From a virus, in IMG/VR virus record IMGVR_UViG_3300001213_000115, positions 1 through 22,655 of that record: a DNA stretch of 22,655 bases; one strand, 5' to 3'. The stretch's first letter is position 1, and the number at the start of each line of letters is the position of its first letter. Positions 8,301 to 15,215 of the stretch are shown here, in pieces. Under the pieces are notes generated by a model, which worked only from the letters and a program-made list of their open reading frames with translations, ran no database searches and had not been told where the DNA came from. Made by a program: the position numbers and the translations under genes.

Positions 8301-8843
8301 AGTAATCAAAACTCAACACCACCTGCTGAAGTTCTTATTAGCACACAAACTGCAAGTAGTTCACCTACTATTGCTTGGACAGGATTGAGTGGTTATGACT
8401 CTTACAAACTTGTCATTAGCAATGCCTACCCTGCAAACAATGCACAACAATTGTCGATTCAAGTAGGTACTGGTGCTGGACCTACTTATGTTACAAGTGG
8501 TTATTGGTTGTCCGAAGTTTCATACAATAGTGCTGGTTCCAATGTGACGGTCGGTAATGCTGCTGCCAGCACTACTGCAGCAAGTGTGTCTTATGCAAAT
8601 GCATTAGGAAATACTGCAGCACAGGCAATTAGTGGTGTGGTTACATTCCAAAGTATGTTAGGAACAAATGGTAACTGGTCTGCAACTTACCAAACTGGAT
8701 ACAACCAATCTGGCACAATTTGGACATTTAGTGGGTCATTTGGTTTAGCAAGTAACTCAACTGCTAAGACTGCAATTAAATTGTTTTGTGCATCAGGCAA
8801 CATTGCTGGTGGTAAATTCTCGTTGTATGGCATCAACACTTAA
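5310..8843 (+). CDS. Long tail fibre, receptor-binding protein (1177 aa)
   Basis: This is a Gly/Thr/Ser/Ala-rich fibrous virion protein without membrane segments, probably a trimer that recognises the host surface. The first third has alternating blocks: a TVTSVSVSG...GPITTNGTITL type segment and a VTAGTYTNANITVDAYGRIT type segment. The second type occurs at about residues 135-158, 190-213, 245-268, 309-332 and 677-701. The VANGGTG motif, common in phage tail fibres, is present twice. A compact domain follows the fourth repeat (about residues 410-575, with VQLEVRNITGSSIAAGSVVYI). The last 170 residues (from about PAEVLISTQTASSS) form a different beta-rich domain, probably the receptor-binding tip. 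It follows the previous gene with no gap. Other stalk proteins share these repeats, so the exact attachment point cannot be read from the sequence. Confidence 0.82.
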   Translation: MTQNATISQLTPVTALGVNDIVPVSQLQSNGTYVTKGAKVGQISSGGTGSVTLVNAVGNNGITVSGGPITTNGTLTFGLGNITPVNVNATGIISSLNFSGNTSGTNSGDQTIVLSGDVSGSGTGPITTTLANTAVTPGTYSYATITVDGKGRITAASSGSPSITSVSGTSGQIIVSGGSNAIVALAPTAVTAGSYTNANLTVDVYGRLTAVSNGSSSVTSVSGTSGRISSTGGTTPVLDLVTTAVTAGTYTNSNITIDAYGRITSAASGSGGGTVTSVSVAGNAGRITSTGSPITSTGTITLDLATTAVTAGTYTAANITVDAYGRITAAANGTGGGGGTVTSVAVSGGTTGLTTSGGPITTNGTITLAGTLAVANGGTGVTTSTGSGSTVLSTSPTLQSPVIGGTNAYTDYSTAITAPTYAQGRMWYDSTRNALAYYNDISGNQVHIGQEVQLEVRNITGSSIAAGSVVYINGRSGSTPTVALAQANSLSTVSAFIGLTNQAIPNNTNGYIVIIGEIDNINTSGFTPGDIVYVSATTAGAFTNVAPTAPNYAYRVGVCLYNNLTAGSILVSTRAVTLPASNLVGQVSVANGGTGLATLTANNVLLGNGTSALQAVAPGTSGNVLTSNGTTWVSQAPAAASGTVTSVSVTGTTGQLTSTGSPITTSGTINLGLATTAVTANTYNYATLTVDAYGRLTAASANTSFAASSSISAASTQGAFNYGTLGFTDTNLVASYNASANGYVQTILQNSNAGAAASADIIVSNNLGTASTYYGNFGINSSAYTGTGSLALPNATYLYSQTGDLVIGTNTSNALHFVVNNGATDAITVTSGGILQVLGGTASSSTTTGQLTVAGGVGVTGAINATAVNATGGMTAPTKTNYDNSTNVATTAYVQNMGFSMIPGGTISTNTTLTNANLNGWGFATGAVTVTLPPVASAPANSTYTLLGGSVGATLKANASEAIYQPNQANANTWFVPAGGMVTISNWTGFAWLIVSASNQNSTPPAEVLISTQTASSSPTIAWTGLSGYDSYKLVISNAYPANNAQQLSIQVGTGAGPTYVTSGYWLSEVSYNSAGSNVTVGNAAASTTAASVSYANALGNTAAQAISGVVTFQSMLGTNGNWSATYQTGYNQSGTIWTFSGSFGLASNSTAKTAIKLFCASGNIAGGKFSLYGINT
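5709..6305 (+). repeat. Direct repeats in tail fibre gene
   Basis: Four in-frame repeats of about 72 bp occur here at 5709-5783, 5877-5948, 6042-6113 and 6234-6305, and a fifth lies near 7338-7412. They encode VTAGTYxxANITVDAYGRIT-like segments. DNA identity is high in places, for example ACTGCAGTAACAGCAGG in several copies. Such repeats can recombine and change shaft length. Confidence 0.8.
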
Positions 8844-8859
8844 TCAACGAGTGCTACTG

Positions 8860-8866
8860 ATAAATA
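8860..8866 (+). promoter_or_regulatory. Putative late promoter, ATAAATA motif
   Basis: ATAAATATTTG lies in the 46-base gap after the tail fibre gene, 23 bases before the ATG at 8890. It is part of the recurring ATAAATA set and shares the longer string GATAAATATTTG with the copy near 15177. It probably starts the head-gene transcript. Confidence 0.5.
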
Positions 8867-8889
8867 TTTGCTTAAATAGGAAGAACTAA

Positions 8890-9252
8890 ATGATTATTAC
8901 AAATCAAACACTTGACGACGTAAAGGATCTAGAACTTGCAAAACAAGTTGGAGAACTCCTTTACGAATTCTACCCTAACTGGATGTGGGCTGTTGAAATA
9001 CAGGATCACGGTCCATTTATTCGATTACTTAATGCTCCAGTTCAGGGCTGGGGCTATTATGTCAATCCAAAAGATCTTTTAACACCATCAACACTTAGAA
9101 AGAATATTCTTCACGCAGGTGGGGAAATGCTTGAACGCTGTGGTTGCACTCGTAATGCCAAATCCGAAGATGGCTTCCATAAAAGAATTATCAACATGGA
9201 AGGTGCCGGCGAAGGTCAATACACAATCCCTAAGTCAATGAGAGGACAATAA
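8890..9252 (+). CDS. Hypothetical protein upstream of portal (120 aa)
   Basis: The 120-residue protein follows a putative late promoter and the site AGGAAG. It has an N-terminal acidic helix, then WMWAVEIQDHGPFIRLLNAP and a central GWGYYVN segment, with a basic tail. I recall small proteins of this shape next to portal genes in other short-tailed phages but cannot name a family. Its stop lies one base before the portal start, so the two are probably translated together. A structural or assembly role is inferred from this context only. Confidence 0.55.
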   Translation: MIITNQTLDDVKDLELAKQVGELLYEFYPNWMWAVEIQDHGPFIRLLNAPVQGWGYYVNPKDLLTPSTLRKNILHAGGEMLERCGCTRNAKSEDGFHKRIINMEGAGEGQYTIPKSMRGQ

Positions 9253-9253
9253 T

Positions 9254-11602
9254 ATGAATGAATATTCCGGCAGTGGTTCAGCAGGCGGAGACAGCGGTTG
9301 GCTCACTCGTAAAGATAGTCTTGATGCAGAACGTGCAACTCCTCCATCTTCCGACAATGAAGAAAATGAAAGGGATATGGACTTAACTAATGACATCACT
9401 GTTCAATACGAACAAGATGATGATGCATGGCTTGAACTTGCTAGGTCTTCTTACCTAGCATCTACTTCTTATGTTGACACAAACTATCGTGGTCAATGGG
9501 AAGCAGGTATTAACATGTTCAATGGAGTTCACCCAGCAGGTTCTAAATACAATGACCCTAAGTATGAAAAGCGTAGTCGCATATTTCGTCCAAAGATCCG
9601 TTCAGTAATTCGTAAGAATGAAGCAGCAGGTGCAGCAGCATTCTTTTCCAATGCTGACATTATTAGCACTGAAGCAGCCAATGCAAGTGATCCACAACAA
9701 GTTGCATCAGCAGCAATGATGAAAGAATTACTTCAATTCCGTTTGAAGAAGTCCATTAAGTGGTATCAGAACGTAATGGGTGCATTGCAAGATGCTCAAG
9801 TAACTGGTGCATGCTGTGCTCACGTCTATTGGGCTACTGAATCTAAAGTTACTGAAAGAGAAGTTACAATGACAGAATTGGGTCGCACACCTGGTTCTAC
9901 TACTACACCTGATCTTAAGATTCAAAAGACAGTTCCAGAAAATTCCCTTCGTGGTTTTCAAGGTGAGAAAGAACAAGCACCAGAAATGGGAACAGACTTT
10001 GATATTATTAATGCAGGTGAAATCCCAGGTAAGGTTAAGTCACTTAGAGTAGAAACTGTCAAACAAAGAGAAATTGTTCGTGATGAACCATGTGTTGATT
10101 TAATTCCGATTGACTACATTCGTATTCACCCAGGATCTTCTTGGATTGACCCAGTTAATAGTTCACCTTACATCATTGAATTACTTCCAATGTTTGTTGT
10201 TGATGTTAAGCGTAAGATGGCGAATGGCGAATGGAGAGACTATGATGAATCTCTTATTCACGCAGCAATGGATGGTAAGTATTCATCGACTGTGCTTGCA
10301 CGTCTTAAGAACAAGCAAAATCCATACACAAGTCAATCTGGACCAATTACAGATTATGGTGTAGTCTGGGTTCAGCGTCACATCCATAGAAAGGAAGACG
10401 AAGACTATGAATTTTACACATTGGGTGACAAAGCATTGCTTACTACACCACGTCCACTTAAGGACACTGTGTTCCATGGCAAGCGTCCTTATGTCATTGG
10501 TAACTTTGTTCTTGAAACACACAAGGTTTATCCAAGTTCTATTCCTGACATTGCACATGGATTGCAAGAAGAAGCAAATGAAATTGCTAACCAAAGACTT
10601 GACAACATTAAGTTTGTGTTGAACAAACGTTACATTGTTCGTCGTAACAAGCAAGTTGACATTAATGCACTTGTTCGTAACGTGCCAGGCGGTGTTGTTA
10701 TGGCTGATGATCCAGAGAAGGACATTATTCCGATGAGTTACCCAGATGTAACTCAAAGTTCTTATGCTGAACAAGACAGAATCAACGGCGACATGGATGA
10801 GTTGCTTGGTAATTTCAGTGCTGGTTCTATTGCAACTAACCGCCAACTTGCCGAAACTGCTAAGGGAATGTCACTTCTTAGTCAACAAACCAACATCATG
10901 GTTGAGTATGGACTTAGAACATTCACTGAAACATTCGTTGAACCAGTACTTCGCTTGCTTATTTTGCTTGAACAACACTATGAGACAGATGAAAATGTGC
11001 TTGCATTGTGTGGTCAGAAGGCAGAATTGATGCAACGTTTTGGTATTGACCAAGACTTAGACTCATTACTTCAACACGAAGTCACATTGAACGTGAATGT
11101 TGGTATGGGTGCAACAAGTCCAGACCAGAAAGTTAACAAACTTGCACAAGGCCTTGGTGTTCTTAAGAGTATTGCTGGTGCTGCATTTGAATCAGCAGTT
11201 AATTTTGAAGAAGTTACTAAGGAAATTTTTGGTGCACTTGGTTATTCAGATGGTTCTCGCTTCATTAAGCAAGGTGCTAACCCAGAACTTGAACAAGCCA
11301 AGAAGCAAATTCAAGCATTGCAGATGCAACTCAATAGCAAGCAAGCAGATAATGAAACCAAACTTGGTATTGCACGTGAAAACAATCAAACTAAGATGGC
11401 TATTGCTGGTGTTAAGGAAACTAATCACAATCAACGCTTCTTGGTCGATCACTTTGCTAGAGTTTCAACTTCTCAATTACAAAGTCTGGCAACAGATCAG
11501 AGTATGAAGCCAACTACTGTTAAGAATATTGCTGGTCCACAAGCCAATTCACAAGCAATAAGTGCTCCACAACAGAAGCCGCCCACACCAATGGGACAAT
11601 AA
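9254..11602 (+). CDS. Portal protein (head-tail connector, 782 aa)
   Basis: The ring-shaped portal sits at one capsid vertex, admits DNA during packaging and anchors the tail. Its length (782) fits the P22-like large portals (P22 gp1 is 725 residues). An acidic N-terminal region precedes YRGQWEAGINMFNG and RSRIFRPKIRSVIRKNEAAG, which is a typical portal wing start. The mid-region has QEEANEIANQRLDNIKFVLN, the stem-helix pattern seen in this family. The C-terminus (about residues 670-782) is a Gln-rich, coiled-coil-like helix that could form a barrel. It precedes the scaffold and capsid genes in the normal order. The site GAGGACAA lies before its start. I see no frameshift. Confidence 0.85.
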   Translation: MNEYSGSGSAGGDSGWLTRKDSLDAERATPPSSDNEENERDMDLTNDITVQYEQDDDAWLELARSSYLASTSYVDTNYRGQWEAGINMFNGVHPAGSKYNDPKYEKRSRIFRPKIRSVIRKNEAAGAAAFFSNADIISTEAANASDPQQVASAAMMKELLQFRLKKSIKWYQNVMGALQDAQVTGACCAHVYWATESKVTEREVTMTELGRTPGSTTTPDLKIQKTVPENSLRGFQGEKEQAPEMGTDFDIINAGEIPGKVKSLRVETVKQREIVRDEPCVDLIPIDYIRIHPGSSWIDPVNSSPYIIELLPMFVVDVKRKMANGEWRDYDESLIHAAMDGKYSSTVLARLKNKQNPYTSQSGPITDYGVVWVQRHIHRKEDEDYEFYTLGDKALLTTPRPLKDTVFHGKRPYVIGNFVLETHKVYPSSIPDIAHGLQEEANEIANQRLDNIKFVLNKRYIVRRNKQVDINALVRNVPGGVVMADDPEKDIIPMSYPDVTQSSYAEQDRINGDMDELLGNFSAGSIATNRQLAETAKGMSLLSQQTNIMVEYGLRTFTETFVEPVLRLLILLEQHYETDENVLALCGQKAELMQRFGIDQDLDSLLQHEVTLNVNVGMGATSPDQKVNKLAQGLGVLKSIAGAAFESAVNFEEVTKEIFGALGYSDGSRFIKQGANPELEQAKKQIQALQMQLNSKQADNETKLGIARENNQTKMAIAGVKETNHNQRFLVDHFARVSTSQLQSLATDQSMKPTTVKNIAGPQANSQAISAPQQKPPTPMGQ

Positions 11603-11609
11603 CAATAAT

Positions 11610-11640
11610 GGGTTAAGGTGTTATCGCAATGCCTTAATCC
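11610..11640 (+). other. Hairpin between portal and next gene
   Basis: GGGTTAAGG can pair with CCTTAATCC (one G-T pair) around a 13-base loop. There is no T run after it, so it is a poor terminator; an RNA processing or stabilising element is more likely. It stands just upstream of a putative late promoter. Confidence 0.4.
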
Positions 11641-11648
11641 AAATTGTA

Positions 11649-11655
11649 ATAAATA
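11649..11655 (+). promoter_or_regulatory. Putative late promoter, ATAAATA motif
   Basis: ATAAATA lies 25 bases before the ATG at 11681, in the 78-base gap after the portal gene. The surrounding sequence is very AT-rich, which lowers the significance of this copy. It would drive the scaffold-capsid block. Confidence 0.42.
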
Positions 11656-11680
11656 AATTAAATATTTAAAGGAATAAATT

Positions 11681-11977
11681 ATGTCAGGACTTTACAATGA
11701 AAAGCGCGACTTGTTGGACAAGGCAGTGTTTGGTGATCAAGTAAAATCATTTCTAAATAGTGAAATTGGTCAATACTTGCTTGCTAAGGGAGATAAGGAA
11801 AGAGATGTTGCTCTTTCTAATCTTACAATGGCTGATCCATTTAATTCGCAAGAGATTCAAAAACTTCAAAACGAAATTAAAGTTATTGAATTGATTAGAC
11901 TTTGGTTAGTTGAAGCAATTGAAGAAGGTGAAATTGCTACTGGCACAATGTATTCAGAATATGATGAAGGTAACTAA
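11681..11977 (+). CDS. Small helical protein between portal and scaffold (98 aa)
   Basis: The 98-residue acidic, all-helical protein has no cysteines or membrane segments. The helices contain FLNSEIGQYLLAKGDKERDVA and IQKLQNEIKVIELIRLWLVEA. I recall similar short proteins, with a final W-L-x-E-x-I-x-x-G motif, beside portal genes in many short-tailed phages, always without an assigned function. A putative late promoter and an AAAGGAATA site precede it. The gene lies 23 bases before the scaffold start, and an assembly role is likely by context. Confidence 0.6.
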   Translation: MSGLYNEKRDLLDKAVFGDQVKSFLNSEIGQYLLAKGDKERDVALSNLTMADPFNSQEIQKLQNEIKVIELIRLWLVEAIEEGEIATGTMYSEYDEGN

Positions 11978-12000
11978 ATTTTTAAATAAAGGAAATTAAA

Positions 12001-12960
12001 ATGTCAAATGAAAATTCCCCAATTAGTCGTCGTAATGCAGCACTTGCAAATCTTCGCAAACAAAACGTAGAAGATTATGAAGATGAATTTGATTCACAGG
12101 ACGACGAATTAGATGTTGATTCAGTCTTAGAGGGTAAATACAAGGATGCCTTTGCTGAAGACAGCGAAGATCAAGAAGACTTAGAAAGTCAAGCAGAAGA
12201 AGTAGTCGAAACTGCTCCTGTTGTCACTAAGCATAAGATTAAAGTTAATGGTGTTGAAAAGGAATTTACAACTGAAGAACTTATTCGTAAGGCAAGTTTA
12301 GTTGATTCCGCAGAAGAATACCAAAGACAAGCGAAGCAAGCATATGAGTTTGCTCAACAACAAATTAAGCAGCCATCCCAGGACGTTGCTAAATCAGTCG
12401 ATGAAGAGATCGACTATGCGTCAATTGTCGACGCAATACAAATGGGCGATAAAACCGAAGCGATCAACGCTATCAGGCAGTTAGTTGGGACAAAGAATAC
12501 AACTCCTTCAGTTGAAGTTGTGTCTCAAGTAGTTGACCAGAAGATTTCGTTTCAGAATGCAGTTGATAAGTTTAAAACTGAATACAACGACTTGTTCGAA
12601 GATCCTGTTTTGGCCAATATGGTTATTGCAGAAGATCAACGTTTACTTAATTCGGGCGATACACGTCCTTACATTGAACGTTACACAGACATCGGTAATC
12701 AAGTTCGTAACTGGAGAGATTCTATTGTTGAAAGAACAACAGGTTCTAAACCAGTTAAAAAGGCTGAAACCTTAGCAACAAAGCAAGAAAGAAAACTCAA
12801 TGCACCACAATACCCGGCAAAGAAAGCAGCAGTGGTAGAAAGTGCAGAAAATGGCAATTATCGTAACGGCGAACCTAGTGCCGATGAACGTCAAGCAAGC
12901 CTCGCTAAAAAGGCTCAAGCACGCGGTCTTCAGTTCAGCCCAACGAGTAGATTTAATTAA
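12001..12960 (+). CDS. Capsid scaffolding protein (319 aa)
   Basis: It is a transient internal scaffold on which the capsid protein assembles. The sequence is highly charged and low in hydrophobic residues, as expected. It starts with a basic stretch, followed by a very acidic segment (about residues 20-70, with DEFDSQDDELDVDS). A small beta-plus-helix unit comes next, KIKVNGVEKEFTTEELI (about residues 78-94), which I associate with phage scaffolds of the T7/podovirus type. The mid-region is Gln-rich and helical, and the C-terminus is basic (KKAQARGLQFSPTSRFN), the usual capsid-binding end. It lies 19 bases before the major capsid gene, the classical order. Confidence 0.75.
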   Translation: MSNENSPISRRNAALANLRKQNVEDYEDEFDSQDDELDVDSVLEGKYKDAFAEDSEDQEDLESQAEEVVETAPVVTKHKIKVNGVEKEFTTEELIRKASLVDSAEEYQRQAKQAYEFAQQQIKQPSQDVAKSVDEEIDYASIVDAIQMGDKTEAINAIRQLVGTKNTTPSVEVVSQVVDQKISFQNAVDKFKTEYNDLFEDPVLANMVIAEDQRLLNSGDTRPYIERYTDIGNQVRNWRDSIVERTTGSKPVKKAETLATKQERKLNAPQYPAKKAAVVESAENGNYRNGEPSADERQASLAKKAQARGLQFSPTSRFN

Positions 12961-12979
12961 TTTTTAAAGGATACCTATT

Positions 12980-13954
12980 ATGGCAGGTCAAATTTGGGGC
13001 GTAAGCTCACTTGGTGGATACTTGTATTCGCGTCAGTTAACAAACGTGCTTCGTATGGCAGTTCAGCCTCTTGTTAAATTCCGTCAGTTCGCTGACGTTC
13101 AAGATGCTTCCCAGCAAGGACGTAGAAAGGGTGATACATTCACATGGGACATTGTCTCGGATGTAACAAACCCAGGTGGTGTTTTGGTTGAAACAAACAC
13201 AATGCCACAAACAAACTTCACAATCACTCAGGGCACATTGACAGTTACTGAATGTGGTAACTCTATTCCTTACAGTGAAAAACTTAACAACCTTTCTAAG
13301 TTCCCAGTAATGAGACTTATTGAAAAGGTTCTTAAGAATGATGCAACAAAGACATTCGACCGTCTTGCGTATGCACAGTTCAACGCAACTCCATTGCGTG
13401 TAGTTGGTGGTGGTAACACTGCTTCTCCAACAATCACACTTACAACTAATGGCACTGCTACTGCAACTAACACAGTTGCTTACAGCACTGGCGCTGCTAA
13501 GTTGATTGTTGACATGATGAAGGAACGTAATATTCCTGCATACCTTGGTGATGACTACTACGCCATTGCATGGCCAACCACACTTCGTGGATTCAAGAAC
13601 AACCTTGAAACAATTCACCAATACAGTGACACTGGCTTCAAGTTGATCATGAATGGCGAAATTGGTCGTTATGAAAATACACGCTACATCGAACAAACAA
13701 ACATCGTTAAGGGTAACTCCACTGATGGTATTACTTCGACAGGCACTTGGACAGGTGGTTCGTCTGACTGGATCTTCTTCTTCGGTAATGACACTGTTGC
13801 AGAAGGTATCACAGTTGAAGAAGAAATGCGTGGTCAGATCCCAACAGACTACGGTCGTTCGATGGGTGTTGCATGGTACTACCTTGGTGGATTCGGTATT
13901 GTTCAAACACTTGCATCTAATGCACGTATTGTTAAGTGGGATTCCGCAGCCTAA
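12980..13954 (+). CDS. Major capsid protein (N4-gp56/P22-coat-like)
   Basis: The 324-residue protein follows the scaffold gene and is expected to form the icosahedral shell with an HK97-type fold. An N-terminal helix with LTNVLRMAVQPLVKFRQFAD is followed by RRKGDTFTWDIVSD, an extended-arm and beta pattern found in the N4-gp56 family. GTLTVTECGNSIPYSEKL, PVMRLIEKVLKNDATKTFDR (the probable spine helix) and EEEMRGQIPTDYGRS follow. No pro-peptide cut site is evident. The leader contains a T run and AAAGGA (about 12961-12971), suiting high expression. Antisense long frames across it are shadows produced by codon bias. Confidence 0.8.
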   Translation: MAGQIWGVSSLGGYLYSRQLTNVLRMAVQPLVKFRQFADVQDASQQGRRKGDTFTWDIVSDVTNPGGVLVETNTMPQTNFTITQGTLTVTECGNSIPYSEKLNNLSKFPVMRLIEKVLKNDATKTFDRLAYAQFNATPLRVVGGGNTASPTITLTTNGTATATNTVAYSTGAAKLIVDMMKERNIPAYLGDDYYAIAWPTTLRGFKNNLETIHQYSDTGFKLIMNGEIGRYENTRYIEQTNIVKGNSTDGITSTGTWTGGSSDWIFFFGNDTVAEGITVEEEMRGQIPTDYGRSMGVAWYYLGGFGIVQTLASNARIVKWDSAA

Positions 13955-13964
13955 TTAGGCAAAT

Positions 13965-13982
13965 GGGGAGTTAATTCTCCCC
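13965..13982 (+). terminator. Terminator-like hairpin after major capsid gene
   Basis: GGGGAG and CTCCCC form a perfect 6-bp stem with loop TTAATT, followed by TTATTC and, a few bases later, a run of six T. A near copy stands at 14704-14721. It may give partial termination so that capsid protein exceeds the downstream head proteins. Confidence 0.55.
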
Positions 13983-13992
13983 TTATTCAACA

Positions 13993-14013
13993 ATTTTTTA
14001 AGGAATATTTAAT
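13993..14013 (+). promoter_or_regulatory. Repeated U-rich ribosome-binding leader
   Basis: TTTTTTAAGGAATATTTAAT stands directly before the ATG at 14014. Nearly the same string precedes the ATG at 14444, and a related one precedes the major capsid gene at 12980. A run of U upstream of the AAGGA site is a known aid to ribosome (S1) binding. Confidence 0.5.
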
Positions 14014-14424
14014 ATGGCATTAATCTCTCAAGTGTATGACCACCCAACATACACAACTCGCAACTACGATAGTAACACTTCTGTTGCTGGTGCTAACGCA
14101 GTAGGTTGCAAGTTTGCTACTTTCACTAACCAGATCGCTTGGTCTGCTACTGCAGTTGTTCAAACTGCTGGCACATCCGCTGGTGCAGGTGCTGCAGCAA
14201 TCATTCAACGTGTTTCTGGCACATCCACAACAACTCTTGGCACATTGACACTTGGCTCTTCTGTAGCAAACACAGTTGTAAGCATTCCATTGTCGACAAC
14301 TGCCGGTGGTGTTGCATTGCTTCCAGGTGATGTTCTTCGTGCAGTTAACGGCACAGACGCAAGTTCTGTTTATGTTCTTACTTACGAAACATCGATTGCA
14401 CCAGGTGCAAACGTAACTCAGTAA
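14014..14424 (+). CDS. Probable capsid decoration protein (136 aa)
   Basis: The 136-residue protein is rich in Thr, Ala, Gly and Val and looks all-beta, with strand-turn repeats such as TLGTLTLGSSVANTVVSI. It begins MALISQVYDHP, a start like those of small head-surface proteins. It lies directly after the capsid gene with a U-rich ribosome-binding leader, as decoration or head-stabilising proteins often do. I cannot identify a named family, and an internal or minor head protein is also possible. Confidence 0.55.
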   Translation: MALISQVYDHPTYTTRNYDSNTSVAGANAVGCKFATFTNQIAWSATAVVQTAGTSAGAGAAAIIQRVSGTSTTTLGTLTLGSSVANTVVSIPLSTTAGGVALLPGDVLRAVNGTDASSVYVLTYETSIAPGANVTQ

Positions 14425-14443
14425 TTTTTAAGGAATATTTATT
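14423..14443 (+). promoter_or_regulatory. Second copy of U-rich leader
   Basis: AATTTTTAAGGAATATTTAT ends directly before the ATG at 14444. It is nearly identical to the leader at 13993-14013. Conservation outside the AAGGA core suggests a shared translation signal or a gene duplication boundary. Confidence 0.5.
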
Positions 14444-14695
14444 ATGGCAAAGAATATGGCAGGAAAAGCACAAGTCGAAGACCGTCTTGACTCCCTTAAG
14501 GGTGTTGATAACTTCGAAGGTGTTTCTGATGTGAAATACATCAACGCTAAGGGCACACCATTTGGTGACAACGCATTTTTCAATTACCTTCCACCTGGTC
14601 AAGACATCGATAACCAACACGATGCTGACATTCGCGAAGCATCTTTGAAGTCTCTTGTAAACCCAGCAGGTTATCACCCTTTCGGCAGCAAGTAA
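14444..14695 (+). CDS. Small hypothetical head-region protein (83 aa)
   Basis: The 83-residue soluble protein is acidic in the middle (KYINAKGTPFGDNAFFNYLP, then DIDNQHDADIREASL) and ends with HPFGSK. I recognise no family and see no membrane or signal segment. Its strong leader and its position between a probable decoration protein and another small protein suggest a minor virion or head-completion protein made in good amounts. A hairpin like the one after the capsid gene follows its stop. Confidence 0.55.
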   Translation: MAKNMAGKAQVEDRLDSLKGVDNFEGVSDVKYINAKGTPFGDNAFFNYLPPGQDIDNQHDADIREASLKSLVNPAGYHPFGSK

Positions 14696-14703
14696 TTCAA
14701 ACA

Positions 14704-14721
14704 GGGGAGTTAATTCTTCCC
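14704..14721 (+). terminator. Terminator-like hairpin, near copy of 13965-13982
   Basis: GGGGAG pairs with CTTCCC (one G-T pair) around the same TTAATT loop as the earlier hairpin, followed by ATTTAATAAGG. The T run is poor, so it is probably a weak attenuator or an RNA end-stabiliser. Confidence 0.42.
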
Positions 14722-14739
14722 ATTTAATAAGGAATTATT

Positions 14740-15108
14740 ATGGCAAATAAAGGATTTTTTCAAGAGAAGTTTCAATTCACTTTACCAGCAGTAGGTGAAG
14801 CAGGTAAACCTTGGGCTACTTTAAAGTCTGCACAAGTAAAGCGCAATTACTACGTAAGCAATGAAATGCCTACTGGTCAAGCAATCTGTGATCCAACTGA
14901 AGACTTTAGAGACATTACTTTTGCTGGTGCAAGATCGGAAGATAGTTGCACAACAAGAGAAAGTATTGTTAAAGGTTATGTTCGTGGTAACATTCTTCCT
15001 ACAGATGACAATTACTACAATGAACATGTTCAACCATTCTATGGTGAAGTTATTGGAGAAGATGGTCCAGGTTTCTTAGAAAGAAACAACACACTTGATC
15101 GTTTGTAA
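14740..15108 (+). CDS. Hypothetical head-region protein (122 aa)
   Basis: The 122-residue protein begins MANKGFFQEKFQFTLPAVGE, has two Cys, and appears beta-rich with KSAQVKRNYYVSNEMP and NILPTDDNYYNEHV. It has no membrane segment and I cannot name a family. It is the last gene of the capsid block: a terminator-like hairpin and a new putative promoter follow. A minor capsid or connector-adaptor role fits the position but is not shown by any motif. Confidence 0.5.
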   Translation: MANKGFFQEKFQFTLPAVGEAGKPWATLKSAQVKRNYYVSNEMPTGQAICDPTEDFRDITFAGARSEDSCTTRESIVKGYVRGNILPTDDNYYNEHVQPFYGEVIGEDGPGFLERNNTLDRL

Positions 15109-15142
15109 TTAAAACTTAATCCACTTAGTGGAAGGAGGGGAT

Positions 15143-15164
15143 AAAGGGCACTAAGGTGCCTTTT
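15143..15164 (+). terminator. Rho-independent terminator after capsid block
   Basis: AAAGGGCAC and GTGCCTTTT pair (one G-T pair) around a TAAG loop, and T-rich sequence follows. It lies 34 bases after the stop of the 122-residue gene and 13 bases before a putative late promoter, so it separates the capsid and tail transcripts. Confidence 0.65.
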
Positions 15165-15177
15165 GTCTTTAATGCGG

Positions 15178-15184
15178 ATAAATA
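15178..15184 (+). promoter_or_regulatory. Putative late promoter, ATAAATA motif
   Basis: GGATAAATATTTG occurs directly after a terminator and 31 bases before the ATG at 15216. This is the copy best placed for promoter function, and it shares GATAAATATTTG with the copy before the portal-side genes (8860). Confidence 0.52.
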
Positions 15185-15215
15185 TTTGAATATGTTGAAA
15201 AGGAACTAAAAATAA

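Noticed and set aside
10283-10846. Antisense reading frame (187 codons) within the portal gene
   Set aside because: It is a shadow of the portal coding frame with no start signal and an unnatural composition.
13037-13906. Long antisense reading frame (289 codons) across the major capsid gene
   Set aside because: No ribosome-binding site or promoter is evident, the composition (very Cys-, Ser- and Thr-rich) is unlike a real protein, and the strongly biased codons of the capsid gene explain the lack of stops on the other strand.
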